Under the pieces are notes generated by a model. It did no database searches, was not told the DNA's origin, and saw only the letters and a program-made list of their open reading frames with translations. This document shows positions 33,563 through 43,885 of a stretch of DNA of 64,000 bases, piece by piece. Where the stretch lies: assembly GCA_000697055.1 (NCBI GenBank), contig JNDT01002338.1:1-64000 (forward strand), given 5' to 3'. The stretch's first letter is position 1, and each line of letters begins with the position of its first letter. A program made the position numbers and the translations under genes. This DNA is from Saksenaea vasiformis B4078. Taxonomy: Eukaryota > Mucoromycota > Mucoromycetes > Mucorales > Saksenaeaceae.

Positions 33563-34709
33563 ATGCCACGACGACCTCAACCTAAGTATTATTCTATGGA
33601 GTTGGAACACGGCGCGTCAGAATCCCCACCTAGACGTCGACGTTATCGAAGGTTATTTCATCCCGAGACCATCGACACATTCTGCTTTCGCTGGCCTGCA
33701 TCGCAATGTTATGCTCTCTTGCGAGTTCTCGATCACGGCATCGCTCTTTTACCCATTCGATCGCGTGTTGCGTTTCTCTACTTTAATCATGCACCATTGC
33801 CACGTCCTCCTACTGAACTTACTCGACAACACCAACGATCCACAGGTATCCCAACCATGTTTCGGCTGTGGAGACATACGCTAGCCCTCGCTTCAGAAAG
33901 CGGCGACGAAGACGAGAGTGAACAACATTCGCGTTCAATAGATACACCTGCTGTTAGCTTAAGCCAAGTGATTACAGCCGAAAGGGACTTGCATAATGGC
34001 TGGATAGGTGCGACTTATGTCATGAATGCTATCGAACCGGAAGACAGCACAACGATCATTCTCCGAGCACAACATGATCGGATTATCCTTGTTGCTCGTT
34101 GCGTTACTGAAAAAAAGATGTTTCTTAACTTGGTCAAGTTAGTGCAGAGCTCAACACAGTCTGAAACGTCCATGACGTAAGCTATCTGGTAACTACAGCA
34201 AAACACGACTGACCTTACCTTGCAGAGCTGCCGAAGACGTGCCAATGCCTCTAGGACATTACACTCAAGCAATACGGCGGAAACTGGAACAGATTCATCA
34301 AATGTCAGAGCGGATAGTAGAAGCAAAAGCCATCATTGAGGAATATACGCAAGACCTGTCACAACTGGACCAGTCCATGGATACATTACAGAAGGCAGTG
34401 CAGCAGACGGATTTCTTACCGCGAGAGCAACTGAAGGCGGTGAGGACTCAGTTGGAAGAATCCCAGATAGCATTTCGACAGCATCGTAACCGGGTCCGAC
34501 AAATGGCTGAACAAGTGGGAGATCATATAGGTTTCTTGACTTCCATCCGGTTACGATTATTGCGTCTGAAATCTCGGGTATGGTCTCCGGCACAATTGTA
34601 TGGTGGTAAGATAAGAAGAAGAAGAACAAAAAAAGAAACAATCTGATCCTCGTCTGTGGCAGGTCTCTTTGTGCTATGTTTGGCCATTGCGATCTGTTAC
34701 TTTCTATAA
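33563..34709 (+). CDS. Tail-anchored coiled-coil protein of unknown function
   Basis: Exons 33563-34176, 34226-34605 and 34663-34709 give 346 aa. The N-terminal half is basic then mixed, with an acidic SGDEDESEQH stretch. Residues about 210-325 form a long helical heptad-like region (IRRKLEQIHQMSERIVEAKA, then REQLKAVRTQLEES). The third exon adds a hydrophobic end, GLFVLCLAIAICYFL, right at the C-terminus, so the protein should be tail-anchored in ER, Golgi or mitochondrial outer membrane. The layout is SNARE-like or tether-like but I see no SNARE zero-layer signature and cannot name a family. Without the last splice the frame would end in a charged KIRRRRTKKETI tail, so the intron at 34606-34662 decides whether it is a membrane protein. 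Confidence 0.7.
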
Positions 34710-35640
34710 TCCGAACCTGCAGGTAAGAAGGGTAAGAGATATGGCATGATAATTTCTGGGCCTAGTGCAATTACAGAAAAAAAAATTACTTTAGTGCATA
34801 GAATTGATCATTCAATACTAGTAATCGATTAATGTAAAACCTCCGTTGATGTTGTAACCCCTTTCCTGTCATGGAGCGAAGACCTTATGATAAGAGCTAA
34901 TTGCCCAAGTATATTATTCTCTGAATGGTAATGAATTCTATTTCATTCAAGATCAAGTGCGTTTTGTCTCTGGTACATGCGTAGAAGGATCATTGGAAAA
35001 CGATTTCATCATTTGTTAATTAATAAAACAAAATAGACACAGGGCTTTTCCCTATTGCAACAGCGTTCACTGGAGACTTTATTTGCGCGGACGTTCTGTT
35101 CTGGTTGACGCTCGCAATCCAAATGTGTTGCCTCTTAAGGCTGGGCCCCACAGCAAATGCATGTGAGCTAGAAGCTCTCCATTTGCCTCCTTCCCGCGGG
35201 GCAGACTGCTATCGTTGAGTGGCTATGCCCTTCGAGGATAAGTGAATTGACATCAAGTATCTTCCATTTACTGACCGTGAACGAATTATTATGCTGCTCA
35301 AATAAATGTTGCGTCCATCTGGGAACCAAGCAGTTGTCTAGAGTATCACTTTGTCGCCAATTCATTAAGGAATAACCGCATATTTAATTTCCTTGCTTAA
35401 CGCAAATTTGGTGCTTGATGGATGCAAAGTTTATATAGAGTAGCGTGAAAATTCATTCAAAAAAAGTATAGTATGCAATGTCTCTTATCGTTGGGAAAGT
35501 TGCAACCGTAAATATACAAACAGTATAGTATCTAAGCTTTCACCAAATGCAATGGGTATGGCACAGTAGCATTCATCGTCGTCATCAAGACGAAGACACT
35601 GCTGTCATGGAGATCCAAAAAGAAAATAAGTCCATTCAAT
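34710..35640. other. Intergenic
   Basis: A+T-rich, no convincing gene. A minus-strand ORF at 35168-35365 has no recognisable motif. No repeats or RNA genes seen. Confidence 0.4.
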
Positions 35641-35850
35641 CTAGATCTCTTCGGCAGGATTGTGGATCCACTCCTTCTTCTTTGGTTTCTTTGTTTTCAG
35701 TTCCAGGACAGGTTCGTCATCATGCTGCCCTTCCACGTATTCCTCGGGCACAACTACTTCATCGTCATCCATGCGTTGTCCAATCCAACAGTCAGCTACA
35801 AGTGGTAGGTCTGAAGATTCCCAATGAATACAAGTAAAGACACTATCCAT
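35641..35850 (-). CDS. Small acidic hypothetical protein
   Basis: ATG at 35850 opens a 69-aa frame. It begins MDSVFTCIHWESSDLPLVAD, continues through an acidic middle (RMDDDEVVVPEEYVEGQHDD) and ends in a lysine patch (KTKKPKKKEWIHNPAEEI). Charge segregation and codon use look like a real protein. The frame also runs open upstream to 36009 through low-quality sequence, so a longer N-terminus or an upstream exon is possible. No family recognised. Confidence 0.45.
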   Translation of the reverse strand: MDSVFTCIHWESSDLPLVADCWIGQRMDDDEVVVPEEYVEGQHDDEPVLELKTKKPKKKEWIHNPAEEI

Positions 35851-36236
35851 GATATAAAAGAAATATATGAAAACGTATGCGTCCGACCGACTTTTTTTTT
35901 TTTTTTGGTGGAGCGGAGATTTTTCGTAGGCGTGCGTTCCGGACCACGCTATGATGGGGGGACACTGCGCCTGCGTAAAGGCGACCACGAACTGCGATCC
36001 GTGACACACCCTCTTTCTTAACCAACAAATAAGGTATCTGTCGTTGAGGGATGGATGAATGGATGGATGGATGCCAAGAGAAAGGGAAAGGAGAGTTTGA
36101 TTTTGTACGGGATGGCGCGCCTAGAAATCGGGAACCAGCAGAACTATCAACCATCGTTTCCGTTTGCGACACCGTTGAATCGCATGACGAATGCAACATA
36201 AAACCGTGACGAATCTCTTTCCTTTCTCTGGGCATT
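35851..36236. other. Upstream region of RPL6 with a GGAT repeat
   Basis: Contains a T run (35892-35905) and a short GGAT/GAAT repeat (36046-36073). This should hold the RPL6 promoter and perhaps that of the small minus-strand gene. Confidence 0.45.
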
Positions 36237-36281
36237 GTGAATCGGACGGAATGGATGCTAATAATGTTGTCCATTTGTTAG
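36237..36281 (+). other. Probable 5' UTR intron of RPL6
   Basis: GTGAAT donor, a near-perfect branch site (GCTAATAATG) and a TTGTTAG acceptor frame a 45-nt intron ending five bases before the RPL6 ATG. Confidence 0.5.
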
Positions 36282-36286
36282 CTACG

Positions 36287-37120
36287 ATGGCCCACGCACC
36301 CAGAAACAGCTTCCTTGTTCCCGGCGTCTGTCGTTACAGTCGTTCGGCAGTCTATGCCAAGAAGGCTCTGCACAAGCGCCAGAAGAAGGCCGTTGCTGCT
36401 CCTGCTAAGTCGGCCGTGGCTGACAAAGTCAAGGAGGTCAAGGGTGCCAAGAACGGTGGCAAGCGTACCATTCCTGCCGAGAAGGCTCCTCGTTTCTACC
36501 CTGCTGAGGATGTTCCCCAGCCCAAGAAGTCCCGCAAGGTCGCCAAGCCCGCCTCCCTCCGCGCTTCCATCACCCCTGGTACCGTTGCCATCCTTTTGGC
36601 CGGTCGTTACCAGGGCAAGCGCGTCGTTGTCTTGAAGCAGCTTGACAGCGGTCTTTTGCTCGTCACTGGTCCCTTCAAGGTCAATGGTGTTCCCTTGAGA
36701 CGTGTCAACCAGGCCTATGTCATTGCCACCTCCACCAAGCTTGACATCTCCTCCATCAAGGTAAAAACGAAAAAAAATCTAGAAAGAGTTACGGAACTCT
36801 AAACGGTCCATTTGCTATTGTTAGTTGGATGCCAAGTTCAACGATGCCTACTTCAAGAAGGCTGCTGCCGCTAAGGATAAGAAGTTCCTAGAGTCCGAAG
36901 AGGTAAGCTGTCAGATCAAAAAAAAGGGGGGAGTCGGTACTTATATTTTTATGATTTGTAGACGAAGAAGGCTGCCTTCCCTGAATCCAAGGCTGCTGAC
37001 CAGAAGGCTCTTGACAAGGCTATCCTCGATATTGTTGCCAAGACCCCTTTCCTCCGTCAGTACTTGGCCTCCACCTTCAGCTTGAGCAAGGGTCAGTTCC
37101 CCCACGACCTTAAGTTCTAA
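36287..37120 (+). CDS. RPL6: 60S ribosomal protein L6 (eL6)
   Basis: eL6 is a surface protein of the large ribosomal subunit. Exons 36287-36760, 36825-36902 and 36962-37120 give 236 aa. Signatures are the start [21 protein letters not shown], the KOW-like [20 protein letters not shown] (about 98-117), [32 protein letters not shown] and the end [11 protein letters not shown]. The N-terminal extension is Ala and Lys-rich as in fungal and animal eL6. Codon use is strongly C/G-ending, like RPL12 and unlike neighbours. Intact. Confidence 0.96.
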
Positions 37121-38050
37121 GTTGGAACCTCTTCTCTCTCCGCATTGACTTAACTAGCACGAACGAGATGAACGTGGAATGCACATTATCAACCTGTTTT
37201 TTAAAGAAAAAAAAATCCATCCTTTGATTTTTGTCAACACGGACAGTTGAAATGACTCGTAGTGGATGATGAGTGCAAAAGTCTATGAACAATAAGGTTT
37301 CCTCGCCGAAATTGCAGCTTATTCCATGTTAGTGCATTTTAGATTTCCATTGTTTTCTATTCAGAGTCGTAATATCGGTAACGCGGGAAACAAGACAGAT
37401 CCTTGTTTCGGAAGAGACCAGCCAATAGTCGTTGGCAATGATCGCATTCATTAGCATCTCATGTGGTATCCATCTGATGAATGAACGTGCCGATGAGCAA
37501 AACATGGGATAAGCGAACGTGTTCATAACAAAGAACGTGGCGTTTGGCATATATGTACCATTGATCATTTAATCGAAATCAATGTGACATTACAATTGTT
37601 TCTGTTTCTTTTTTTAATGGTATGCAGGCTTCCTCCTTTACGTCAAATGGTTCCTGACAAAACACGCAACTTTTTCTCAGATGAATGATTATAATCAACT
37701 TGGTTGATTGGCTCGCGTTAGGAAAGTCCGCATCATAAGTTTTCTGCACTTACTGAAACTGTATGGACAACCCCTGAGATTTATGTTTATTCTATTTTAT
37801 CTATTAAAAGTGTCATATAGCAAAATTATATAATAAAGATAAGATTAGAATGACGGAAGAAAGGGAATAGAAACAACCTTACCAAGAGAGCCCTTTCGTG
37901 GCCTCTCGAGAAAAAAAATCCCCTATTCCTTTCCAGTTAAGGTGATGGGCACCGTAAACGTTTAATGTCCGCTGCAACTCCTCCCTCGCTCTCCTTATTT
38001 TTTTCAACTCTTTCTCATCTCTTCATTCCTTTGTATTTGTAAACATAAGC
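37121..38050. other. Intergenic
   Basis: A+T-rich spacer between RPL6 and the next plus-strand gene. The minus-strand ORF 37329-37568 has no motif. A CT-rich stretch just before 38050 probably belongs to the downstream promoter. Confidence 0.45.
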
Positions 38051-40454
38051 ATGAACAACAGCAGTCCAGTTCCTTCAGCAGCGAGCGCCTCTCCTCAAGC
38101 AAACGGTACATCCATAATGAACTTTGCTGGAAAACGTATTTTATGTACAGCTGACATTCGAGGTGAACTTCTCTCTTTGGCTTTTTTCAACATCTTCCCC
38201 CCTTTTTTTTTCTTTACCTCAAGATGGCGGGTCTAATCTTGTTCTTGTATTTTGGACAGGCAATATTTCTCAGCTAAACCAGCTAGCACAAGACGCCAAC
38301 GCAAACTATATTATACACACAGGCGACTTCGGCTTTTATGGTACGTGTAGACTTTTCCTCCAAACTGACAAACGTCGACTTAGCCTTTCTTTCTTTCTTT
38401 CTTCTTCTATAAAAGAAATCAGCAGTCTGGATCGTATTAGTGACAGGTAAAAAATAAATGGAATTCGTGGAGATATATGTTAAGCCTGTTATTATTATTG
38501 GTAGGACTTTGAAGCATTTGGTGCAGTACAGTACCTTGATCCCCCCGCATGTACGAACGCGACTTAACAACTCACCTATCGATCAAGTTCGTCGAACGAT
38601 TGAAGAGTCACGACAACCATTCCTATCCGAATTTCCGAAATTCTTGTCTGGAGAAAAAAAGCTAGATGTACCTGTTTACGCAGTATGGGGTGCTTGCGAA
38701 GATGTAGCCATATTGGAAAAATTTAGATCAGGAGAATACAAGATCCCGAATCTCTATGTTCTGGACGAAGCAACAACTTACATGCTTGATATCGGTGGTG
38801 TCAGCTTGCGATTATTTGGACTGGGAGGTGCCGTTGTTCAGCACAGATTGTTTGATAATGGCGAAGGTAAGACAACAACAAAGGCGACACCGCCGTTGCT
38901 TAATTTTTTTTTTAAAAAAAATATATAGGTTCAGACACAATTGCTGGCGGAGAAGGAACGATGTGGACTACAGCTTTGCAAATTGGCGAGTTAGTAGAAA
39001 CAGCAGAAGAGGTAAGCTTTTACGCACAAAGTGGACAAGAGCAAAGGAGATTTGACGCATGTTTGTGGATCTGCAGGCGTATGATCCATCTGAGACCCGA
39101 GTTTTGGTAACACACGCAAGCCCTGGTCGTGAAGGTCTACTGGCTCAGCTAGCATTGGTCCTACGTGTAAGTGGCTGGAATAAAATAAAATAAGAAAAAA
39201 GTAATCGCGATCTCATTTCCTATTTTTATTTCCCAGGCCGATTTTACGATTTCTGCAGGTTTACATTTCCGATATGGTATTTCCTATAATGAATTCTCGT
39301 GCCAACCGGACCAGGATCATTACAGGGAACGTCTGCTTCAGTCGCAGGCGAATTTCAGACAGCTTTGGGACGCTATCAAGGAACAGGTGGAAAGCTATGT
39401 TGAGTGGGTGGTTTTATTTATATGTTTATTTGAAACGAGGCTTACGCTTTGTTTTAGCGACCGTCAAGCTGTCCTTCTTCAAAATGCATTATCTGTCGTC
39501 GACCGACTTCCACCATCGCTTCGTGATTCCAGACAACACGATGTTTCTACTGCCTTCCCTTCTGCGGATAAAGATGAACAGGCATTCAAGAATATGTGGA
39601 ATTTCAATCTTCCTGACGCCGCTTTTGGACATCTTGTACTCGATGTGAACAATGGGCGTATCAGTGCAGAAATGAAATCGCAAGGTTTCAACTTCTCTTA
39701 CAGAAGAAGCAACACGCAGGTGTCGATGGCGTCGCCTGCAATGTCATCCGCTGCTTTTTCATCACATGGAAGCAGCAGCCATACCGAAAAACCAAATCAA
39801 TATCGATCGAATGAATGGCAAACAAGCCCTTATCCCACAAATGATACCAACCAATTTGCAAGTGGTGAGTGGAAGGAAGCAGGAGCAAGGGACGACAATG
39901 CAAGTCAGAGAAACTCGAAACGAATGAGCATGGTAGGGCAATCCTTGCGGCTAGAGGGCAAACGCTGATGTCTGTGGATCTTGTAGACAAGAGAATTTGT
40001 AGCCTTTGTTGGAGGACTTTCCAATGGCGCTATTGTAGAAGATGATATTAGAGAATTTTTTGGCGGTGACACGGTTGGTTTCCCAAAAAAAATTACTATT
40101 ATTTATTTGGAAACTGGGTTCTCATACGGATATAGGTCCAGTACGTGAAATTCCTTGTTGATCACAAGACGCAGCAACGCAAATCACATTGTTACGTTCA
40201 TTTCAAAGATATCTCCGCATTGGAAAATGCGTTAGCAAAAAATGGACAGGTAAACAGGAGCAGCGAGCCAAATGCTGAAATAAGTTTACTGATCTGGTGA
40301 AAACAAATAGATACTCAAAGACAACAGACTTGTTATTAATAGACCCAATCCACGGAATGGAGACGGACGTAGCGGTGGCAGACCAACAGGAGGACGCAGC
40401 TACCGCGGAGGGCGACCTGAGAGCACAGTGAGCGCACGCTACAACGATAATTGA
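38051..40454 (+). CDS. DUF2433-type calcineurin-like phosphoesterase fused to RRM and RGG tail
   Basis: Eleven exons (38051-38162, 38260-38340, 38416-38446, 38505-38866, 38929-39011, 39077-39166, 39237-39403, 39458-39932, 39987-40073, 40136-40249, 40311-40454) give 581 aa. The N-terminal 260 residues look like a metallophosphoesterase fold: [23 protein letters not shown] (about 55-65), YAVWGACED (about 137) and [12 protein letters not shown] (about 235). This fits the fungal DUF2433 family. The normal GNH-type motif is replaced by GACED, so catalysis is uncertain. A Ser, Asn-rich linker follows. An RRM starts about 468 ([20 protein letters not shown], then KSHCYVHF), and the protein ends in an RGG-like tail ([15 protein letters not shown]). 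It is probably an RNA-associated enzyme or scaffold. Confidence 0.85.
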
Positions 40455-40997
40455 TATAGTGAACTTTCTTAAAAATGATAACTCTTTTTGCATCCATTAA
40501 CGTTCACGCTTCGTAAGTGGCTATAAGCTGAGAAAAAGGCAAAATATTTTTTTCGAATTATATTTATCAAGGGCACATGCAATTGGGACACAACCAACGC
40601 TTGTGCCTCAACACTACCGGACAACGTGCTTTGACGCCACCACCAAGTGTATGTCGTTAACGCAAGATGATCCCACATGAGGATGTCTGACGAGTGGCAG
40701 CACTAACACGTTTGGGCGATATGTTCATTCACAAAGCCGGAACACCAAAATAGGATCTCTGGAAAGAAAAGGATTCGTTACACTGGAAAAATTGAATACC
40801 TTTTATCAATTCTGTCCAAAAAAACGCTTCTCTGACCATATCGCGTCTATCTAACTATCCTTTTCTTTTTTTTTCTTTTTGTTTTCAATGACAAAGCATC
40901 ATTGTTTGTCATAGAGCAATTAGGACCATCCTATTGCTCTCTACTGGAGATCCTTTTATGGAAAAAAGAAACAATGGTATCTCACGGGTTCCTGCTT
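40455..40997. other. Intergenic between convergent genes
   Basis: Shared 3' region of the phosphoesterase-RRM gene (+) and the cap methyltransferase gene (-). No gene or repeat seen. Confidence 0.5.
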
Positions 40998-42227
40998 TCA
41001 TCTCTTCTGAAAAGCGAAGACCAAGTAGATGCCTTTTTTTTTCCAAAAATGAGTTGGTCTATTGTGTTTCATCCTGTTTGTTTACCTGAAGCTTCCCATT
41101 CTTCAGGAGACATTTCAGGTGCGTTGCCACCAATAACGCCAATACGCTCCAAAAGCTGGCGAGGTTCTTGCCTTTCCGATTGTTGGGCATAAAAGTCGTG
41201 AAAATTTTGTCGAAGTCGCAAGGAAAGACCATACTCCCTCGCGAGTCTAATGGATGGTGTTTGTACGGGCCGGGGGGGTTTTTTTTTATGTTAGCGACTT
41301 ACTTTTCAAATGTCGACCAGTGCACAAGGTATTCGGGACAGTCTACTGCGTCTTCCAAATGGAACATGTATTTGCATCCAAATTTTGTAAAGCCCTTTTT
41401 TCCTAGATCCTTTGAGTCTTGAATATTATCAAATTGGATATGATAAATCGAATTGCCAAAGCCAAAAGACCCCTCTGGTTCTTGTCTGACGCGTTTGACA
41501 ATCCAATTGGCATCTGGAATAGTGCCTATGAACCATCCACCTGATCGCAGGTTTTTTGTGACATTTTCAAGCATGGTCCGCGCTTTGCGTTCACTTTCGA
41601 AAGCGTAATGCAAGCAAAATTGCATTGACACCATATCAAACCATGTATTAGGTGGTAAGTGTGGTGCAAGTAATTCCTTTCCATTCTGTGAGATCACGAA
41701 TGTTTCTTCAGCTGCTGCAACTTACTGAGTAGCAATCCATAGCGAAGAACTTTGCGTCAAACTTCGCATGCCTCATCGTATTGTATCTGCCTTTCATCTG
41801 ATCCAAAGAGACAGCCGCAATGTCTGAAGATAAGAGAAACAGAAATTGATACAGGCAATTGGCCATGGCTGCGCTTACCTGCTGCAACTAGCGATCGAAT
41901 ACGCGCTTTTGCCCATTTGTTCAGATCTCCACCTTTACCGCAGCCCATGTCAAGGACATGCTGGCCTGATCTGACATGGCTACTAATGAGAACACTTTTG
42001 ACCCAGTTGTTGAAACTTCTCATTCGGATGATCTTTGATTCTTTGCGCTTTTCAACACCAACGTCGGGTCGAGCGTTGTAATGATGGGCAACAAGATGAG
42101 CACTCGATGCCGCATTGTCTTGTCCTGGTACACGCCTCGCTTTATTGCTACTTGATGGTGTATGGCTACCGCCTGGCGTTCGTGTTACTCCGTCATCCTC
42201 TTCATGCTTTCGCTTTCTGTCAAACAT
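40998..42227 (-). CDS. ABD1: mRNA cap guanine-N7 methyltransferase
   Basis: Abd1/RNMT methylates the guanine of the mRNA cap in the nucleus using SAM. Exons 41879-42227, 41726-41823, 41303-41685, 41086-41246 and 40998-41032 give 341 aa. Signatures are [10 protein letters not shown], the SAM loop [15 protein letters not shown] (about 87-101), [68 protein letters not shown] and the short last exon encoding [11 protein letters not shown]. The N-terminal 45 residues are basic and low complexity, as in fungal Abd1. The start is the first ATG in frame; the frame is open further upstream (to 42269), so an upstream exon cannot be excluded. Intron 2 is only 40 nt. Confidence 0.94.
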
Positions 42228-43633
42228 CACTGGGTGACGGATGGTTTCTAGGGAATTGCCTTCGAACACACTGGACGAAAGTCACAAGTCTCCATCATCA
42301 GCCTGCCTTATCCACGCGTAATTTACGGGAACCCAGTGGTGCACTGCAAAAGTGTCAGCGTATACTAAAACATATGAGAGGCCTACCCTTTAACCGGTGA
42401 AGCACGGTTTTTAAATGTATTCAGTATAGAATTGACTGAGATATACACTTTTCGGATACATGAATGACACAGAAAATCAACAGGTTGACAACAAACCTGT
42501 AAACACAATTTAAAGAATGGCCAAATACATATGCGACTTACCTTTGCATCGCGCCGTATTATCTACGCTGATACACGCGGATGGACCACAAGAAGGCAAG
42601 CATCCATGTCATACACGACACTTTTTCAGAATGAGGCTAAATGTTAGTTAGCCAAAATCAATGAAGGTTTGCCGACAGGTTATAGTTTTTCTGAAGCCTA
42701 TAAGCCATCTTGTAGTCCAGATGGATATCTAAAGAAGCGTAATGAAATACCTGGCTGTGGAATAAAAAATGATAAAATCCTTATCGGAAAAGGTCATCTT
42801 TCTTCGTCATTTCACATGATTTGCATCTGTAAAGAAGAGAACAGTGAAAAATATGCTTGAGCTTCAATTTGATCCACCTTTTCACAGCTTTATCATCGGT
42901 TTATTTTCCTTGGATATGATATAGTCTATAAATATGAATGATGTCAATGAGGGTTATCGTATGTGACAAATATTTCTCTTGATGAAATGGAGGTCATCAT
43001 GGACGGGATACGGAAGAACAGCGATTTCACCCTTCATCATGCTTACGCACCCATTGACTGCAAACGATGCGTTAGCTCATACTGCGTACTTGGAAAAAAC
43101 CAATCTTTACCGTTTGAAAGCGACGGGAAACTGAAAAGAAAGAAGGAAAAAAGCGCAAACATGCTCGAATTTTTTGTTGTCCTAAAAAAAGAAGAGTTTC
43201 AGACAGTAAGCGTTGAAAGAGATGCAACAGGCGAAATTGTTGATTTTTTTCTCTGATGCGCACTGATATAAACCCAAAATTCTTACAACATTTATCAAAC
43301 ATCAAATCTTTAATTCATCTGCTACAAGGAACACTCATACAAACATTTGCAATGGCGAAGGGAGGGGAAAGTATGTGCTAGCTAAACTAGGAAAAGGAGT
43401 AGACGAATGATAAAGGTCCTTTGAACAATGACGGTGCACACCATTGGTGTATTATCGAGGATGAATCATAGATTGGGTGTTCCAGAGGGCGGGAGGGGTG
43501 TTGCTGATGATTTGGTATGATGGGACGAAAGGGGTGGGATTCCCGAGGTGTCTCTTCGATTTCTTGGTTGCTTTTAACGTAACTCTTATGGATTTTAACG
43601 CTGGATTTCACTGTCTAAGATGGTTTAAACAAC
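42228..43633. other. Gene-poor stretch
   Basis: Plus-strand open stretches at 42669-42860 and 42990-43256 (the latter MDGIRKNSDFTLHHAYAP, then a Lys-rich part) have plausible composition but no recognised motif and no clear splice links. They could be one small gene or relics. Confidence 0.3.
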
Positions 43634-43885
43634 CTATCTGTAAGATAACCCAAAATCAGCATTCCTAAAATTTGAGCACGGTTTAGGTGGCGGGGTTTTC
43701 GTCGGACACATCGACAAGTCCTTCTTGGTGTGTCTGAAGGAAAAGAAGGTTTCAAGTTCAAGACACTCCACGACGAAGTCACAACATCCATCATCAGCCT
43801 TCCTTTTCCTAGTCGGTGGAGGACTGACAGACGTCTCACAAAAAGGGCCGTTAGAAACATAGAATTGAAAGTCCGAGACAGACAT
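43634..43885 (-). CDS. Possible small Cys/Pro-rich hypothetical protein
   Basis: ATG at 43885 opens an 83-aa frame: MSVSDFQFYVSNGPFCETSV, then PPPTRKRKADDGCCDF, a hydrophobic-acidic middle and a TKTPPPKPC segment. No domain recognised. Good splice-like sites near its end (TTTTAG, CTTACAG) mean the real gene could differ. Low confidence. Confidence 0.25.
   Translation of the reverse strand: MSVSDFQFYVSNGPFCETSVSPPPTRKRKADDGCCDFVVECLELETFFSFRHTKKDLSMCPTKTPPPKPCSNFRNADFGLSYR

Noticed and set aside
36315..36635. 106-codon plus-strand ORF inside RPL6
   Set aside because: Alternate frame of the ribosomal protein gene; Arg/Ser/Pro-rich as expected of a shifted frame.
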